The notes under the pieces: model-generated
Databases searched by the model: none
What the model saw: the letters and a program-made list of their open reading frames with translations, nothing else
Told to the model about the DNA's origin: nothing
In this document: piece after piece, positions 62,201 to 64,000 of the stretch
How positions within the stretch are numbered: the stretch's first letter is position 1
Layout of the letters: each line of letters opens with the position of its first letter
Made by a program: the position numbers and the translations under genes
Assembly (NCBI GenBank): GCA_019634575.1
Contig: JAHCAY010000001.1
Location: 2,418,001 to 2,482,000, forward strand
Length of the DNA stretch: 64,000 nucleotides
Origin: Candidatus Didemnitutus sp.
GTDB taxonomy: Bacteria; Verrucomicrobiota; Verrucomicrobiia; Opitutales; Opitutaceae
Reading direction: 5' to 3'

Positions 62201-64000
62201 TGACGATGGTGCCGGAGGCGTTGGTGACGGCGACGGAGATCTGGCCGGCGTCGTTCGGGTGCAGGTTGGTGAACGAGAGCGTCGAGCTGGTCGCGCCGGG
62301 GAGATCGAGGCCGTTGCGGCGCCACTGGTAGGTCGGCGTGGGCGTGCCGGTGGCGGTGACGCTGAACGCGGCGCTGCCGCCGACGAGGGCGGTTTGCGGG
62401 GTGGGCTGGCCGGTGATGGCGACGGCGACGTTGAGCGAGAGCGTGTAGGGCGAGCTGGTGGCGGAGCCGAAGGCGTTGGTCGCGGTGACGCGGTAGACGC
62501 CGGCGTCGGCGCCGGTGGCGGAGGCGAAGGTGAGCACCGGCGAGTTGGGGCCGGCGTAGGCGCCGTTGTCCTTCGTCCAGGTGTAGGTGACGGGGAGAGG
62601 CGAGTTGCCGACGGCGAACTTGAGGGTGACGGGCGAATTCGCGGGGGCGTTGATCGTGCCGCCACCGGCGATCTCGGGCGTGCCGGCGGTGAGGATGGTG
62701 CCGAAGTTGCCGACGCCGACGACTTCGCCGGCGAAGATGACGTTATCGTTCAGCTGATCGGCGGCGCCGGTGGTGCGGCCGGTCCAGGTAACGCCGTCGG
62801 TGGAGGTGAAGTAGGCGTTGGAGCCGCCGGTGGCGATGAAGGCGCCGTTGAGGTAGTTGACGCTGGTGAGGTTGAAGACGCCGAGCTGCTTGGCGGTCCA
62901 GGTGGTGGCGTCGCTCGAGGTGACGACCGTGCCGGTGTTGCCGACGGCGACCCAGGTGCCGTTGCCGAAGGCGACGTCGTTGAGCTGGGAGGTGGTGCCG
63001 GAGGTGCGGAGCGTCCAGGTGGTGGCATCGGCGGAGCTGAGAATCGTGCCGCCGCTGCCGACGACGACGTGGAGGCTGCCCGAGACGGCGACCTTGCGGA
63101 GGTTTTGCGAGGTGCCGGTGGTCTGGCGGGTCCAGGTGAAGGTGGCGCCGTCCGCCGCGGTGAAGATGCCGCCGCCGCCGCCGGCGACGATCCAGCGGGA
63201 GACGAGCGGCGAGTAGCGCACGCCGTTGAGGCCGGTGGTGCCGAGGACGGCGCTGAGGCTGTGCCAGGTCCAGGTGGCGCCCTCGTCGGTCGAGGTCATG
63301 ATGGAGCCGCTGTTGCCGACGGCCATGAACTTGCCGAGTGTGTAGTGAACGTCGTTCAGCTGGTTCGTGTTCGCGGTGGTGCGGTTCGTCCACGTGGCCT
63401 TGTCGGTCGAGCTGAGGATCGTGCCGAACGCGCCGACGGTGACGACGGTGTTGGAAGAAGCGCTAACGCCCAGGAGGTGGTTGTTCTGCGTGGGGCCGCC
63501 GGTGAGGATCGACCAGTTCTCGGAGTCGGGGGACGTGAGGATGACGCGGCCGCTGTTACCGCTCTGGCCGGCGATGACGTAGCGGCCGTTGCCGTAGGCG
63601 GTGTTTTGCAGGTTGCTCTGGTTGCCGGCGGCGCTGCGCGGGGTCCAGACGAGGCCGTCGGGCGAGGTGAGGATGGTGCCGAAGGAGCCGACGGCGACGA
63701 AGCGGCCGTTGACGAAGTTGACGCCGAGGAGCTGGTTGGTGGTGCCGGATTGGGCGAGGGTCCAATTGGTGCCGTCGGGCGAGGTGACGATGGCACCGTC
63801 GGCGCCAACCGCGACGAGGCGGCTGGCTCCGTAGGCGAGGCCCTGGAGGCTGGCGGCGGGCGTGGCGACGGAGGTCCAGGTGGCGCCGTCGGTGCTGGAG
63901 AAGACGCGACCGCTGGCCCCGCTGACCGCCCAGAATTTATTCAGGGTGAACGTGGCGCCGAAGACGGTATCGGTGGCGCCGTTGCCGAGGTTGCCGATGG
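59268..64000 (-). CDS. Giant secreted protein, BNR-like propeller plus 11 He_PIG repeats (partial)
   Basis: The frame is open from 59268 to the window edge (about 1577 codons) with no stop, so the N-terminus is outside. From its N-terminal side, the visible part has about ten YCF48/BNR-type propeller repeats of the form 'AVGNSGSIMTSTDEGATW' and 'LNDVAFGNGTWVAVG' (63.98 to 62.7 kb), two Ig-like domains (about 62.7-62.2 kb), then eleven He_PIG repeats with G-x-I-S/T-G-x-P ends down to 59.3 kb. It ends LTITISPSLNIVG without an obvious anchor. It is likely a long extracellular adhesin or stalk-like protein and heads the surface operon. Confidence 0.85.
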   Translation of the reverse strand, partial: IGNLGNGATDTVFGATFTLNKFWAVSGASGRVFSSTDGATWTSVATPAASLQGLAYGASRLVAVGADGAIVTSPDGTNWTLAQSGTTNQLLGVNFVNGRFVAVGSFGTILTSPDGLVWTPRSAAGNQSNLQNTAYGNGRYVIAGQSGNSGRVILTSPDSENWSILTGGPTQNNHLLGVSASSNTVVTVGAFGTILSSTDKATWTNRTTANTNQLNDVHYTLGKFMAVGNSGSIMTSTDEGATWTWHSLSAVLGTTGLNGVRYSPLVSRWIVAGGGGGIFTAADGATFTWTRQTTGTSQNLRKVAVSGSLHVVVGSGGTILSSADATTWTLRTSGTTSQLNDVAFGNGTWVAVGNTGTVVTSSDATTWTAKQLGVFNLTSVNYLNGAFIATGGSNAYFTSTDGVTWTGRTTGAADQLNDNVIFAGEVVGVGNFGTILTAGTPEIAGGGTINAPANSPVTLKFAVGNSPLPVTYTWTKDNGAYAGPNSPVLTFASATGADAGVYRVTATNAFGSATSSPYTLSLNVAVAITGQPTPQTALVGGSAAFSVTATGTPTPTYQWRRNGLDLPGATSSTLSFTNLHPNDAGQISVAVTNASGTIVSNVVALTVNPLAPVIQGPLSAFAVAGAPFLYQINTNATAATFGATGLPAGLTLATASGVISGTPTQTGPFNVSLTATNVTGSDTQTLALTVQPPAPVITSPASASARVGQAFSYTITAANSPTSFLAFNLPAGLSLTGATISGTPTTAGFYAAQVSAANATGIASQGLSIQVQPPLDAPVYSGPANVSGTAGASFTFTPNFGAGVASWALVNLPDSTPSALPTGITLNPTTGVISGTTTQSGTFRIALQATAGSGATTTQVLTFTFNPPASAPLVTSSGSAVGTVGSLFSYTITTNPAATTFGATGLPDGLTLNTGTGVITGFPTAPGITTATLTVGNLTGSSTTPLTITVNSSSNAPIITSAPVATGTVDVDFAFSLTGSNSPTNFAVTSGSLPAGLLLNAATGAITGKPTAPGQVKVWVAASNVAGGRGPAVEMLFDIARALNVPVITSNGTAAGQVGQPFRYQITATNTPTGYALTGTLPGGLSFDSATGVISGVPSAETATPVSVTLGASNADGASAPKTLSITIAPAPATPRITSALAASGRVGVAFTYQITASDTPTSYSSDALPAGLALNATTGAITGTPTAAGAFPVQIRAANAAGLGQASTLTINIASPLLAPAITSDATASAKVGVLFSYQITATGEPTSYNVTGTLPAGLVLNTTTGLLSGNPADNPGLYTVTLTATNATGTSQPQSLLINIAPADATPVITSSATAVGQVNVPFNYQITATNVPATTPFPPSVFLDAVNLPPGLAVNPSTGVIQGTPSAAGTYTVSLVGINANGTGAPRSLTITISPAATAPVIGGSLAVNAQAGTAFSYQIVATNNPTSFGALDAPVWLSVNTGTGLLSGTPTGPGTYTIRLTASNSGGTSNEAALSLTVYAAPNTPVITSGNSAAGRVGQVFSYQITASNSPTSYVATGLPAGLTFDGALGTISGTPTTSGTFTVTISAVNANGEGNRVTLTITISPSLNIVG

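Overview
The window looks like a chromosomal segment of a Gram-negative Verrucomicrobiota bacterium, most likely from the Opitutaceae. The grounds are high GC with GC-rich third codon positions, two large TonB-dependent receptors, a C-terminal PEP-CTERM anchor, a TIGR02597-type secreted protein, proteins built from putative-Ig (He_PIG) repeats, and a sigma factor fused to a membrane anchor. This is inference from protein families only; no rRNA, tRNA or CRISPR array was seen.

Layout. 1-900: end of a GNAT acetyltransferase and a glycine-rich RRM protein. 1.0-6.9 kb: a tightly packed exporter operon (TetR regulator, HlyD adaptor, two ABC ATPases, two ABC-2 permeases) that parallels E. coli cecR-ybhGFSR but has the double ATPase split in two around a 22-residue membrane micro-ORF. 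6.9-11.8 kb: MgtE magnesium channel, MscS channel, TerC protein and two small heat-shock proteins. 12.3-14.8 kb: a MacB/ADOP-type permease broken into two frames. 15.0-18.6 kb: PatB/MalY-type C-S lyase, a small HTH protein flanked by copies of a 19-bp palindrome, a tRNA-dihydrouridine synthase and a MarC protein. 18.7-23.1 kb: TonB receptor and a proline-rich protein with repeated LKPR motifs. 23.1-28.0 kb: small proteins, a secreted protein of unknown function, an ECF sigma factor fused to a TonB domain with its partner gene, and a cytidylate-kinase-like protein whose shared upstream region carries a fourth palindrome. 28.2-32.0 kb: APC permease, PucC-like transporter and a coupled membrane protein. 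32.1-36.6 kb: a probable phytate locus (ParB-like/beta-propeller phytase fusion plus TonB receptor). 36.8-43.7 kb: RNA methyltransferase and a heavy-metal RND efflux operon with an unusually small His-rich adaptor. 43.9-49.0 kb: DUF885 peptidase, Gfo/Idh oxidoreductase, an AAA ATPase plus TOPRIM-like pair resembling phage-defence modules, and a thioredoxin. 49.2-55.4 kb: ribosome hibernation factor, second TerC, AEC transporter, BaiN-type flavoprotein, Spy-like protein, zincin and SYLF protein. 55.7-64.0 kb: a minus-strand operon of surface/secreted proteins (PEP-CTERM, TIGR02597 and two He_PIG-repeat proteins, the largest running off the window).

The most interesting candidates are the palindrome/HTH regulon, the sigma-TonB fusion, the AAA plus DUF3226 module, the ParB-like/phytase fusion and the micro-ORF inside the exporter operon. 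Translation starts were chosen by signal peptides, short overlaps with neighbours and family length, because Shine-Dalgarno sequences are weak or absent in front of many genes here.
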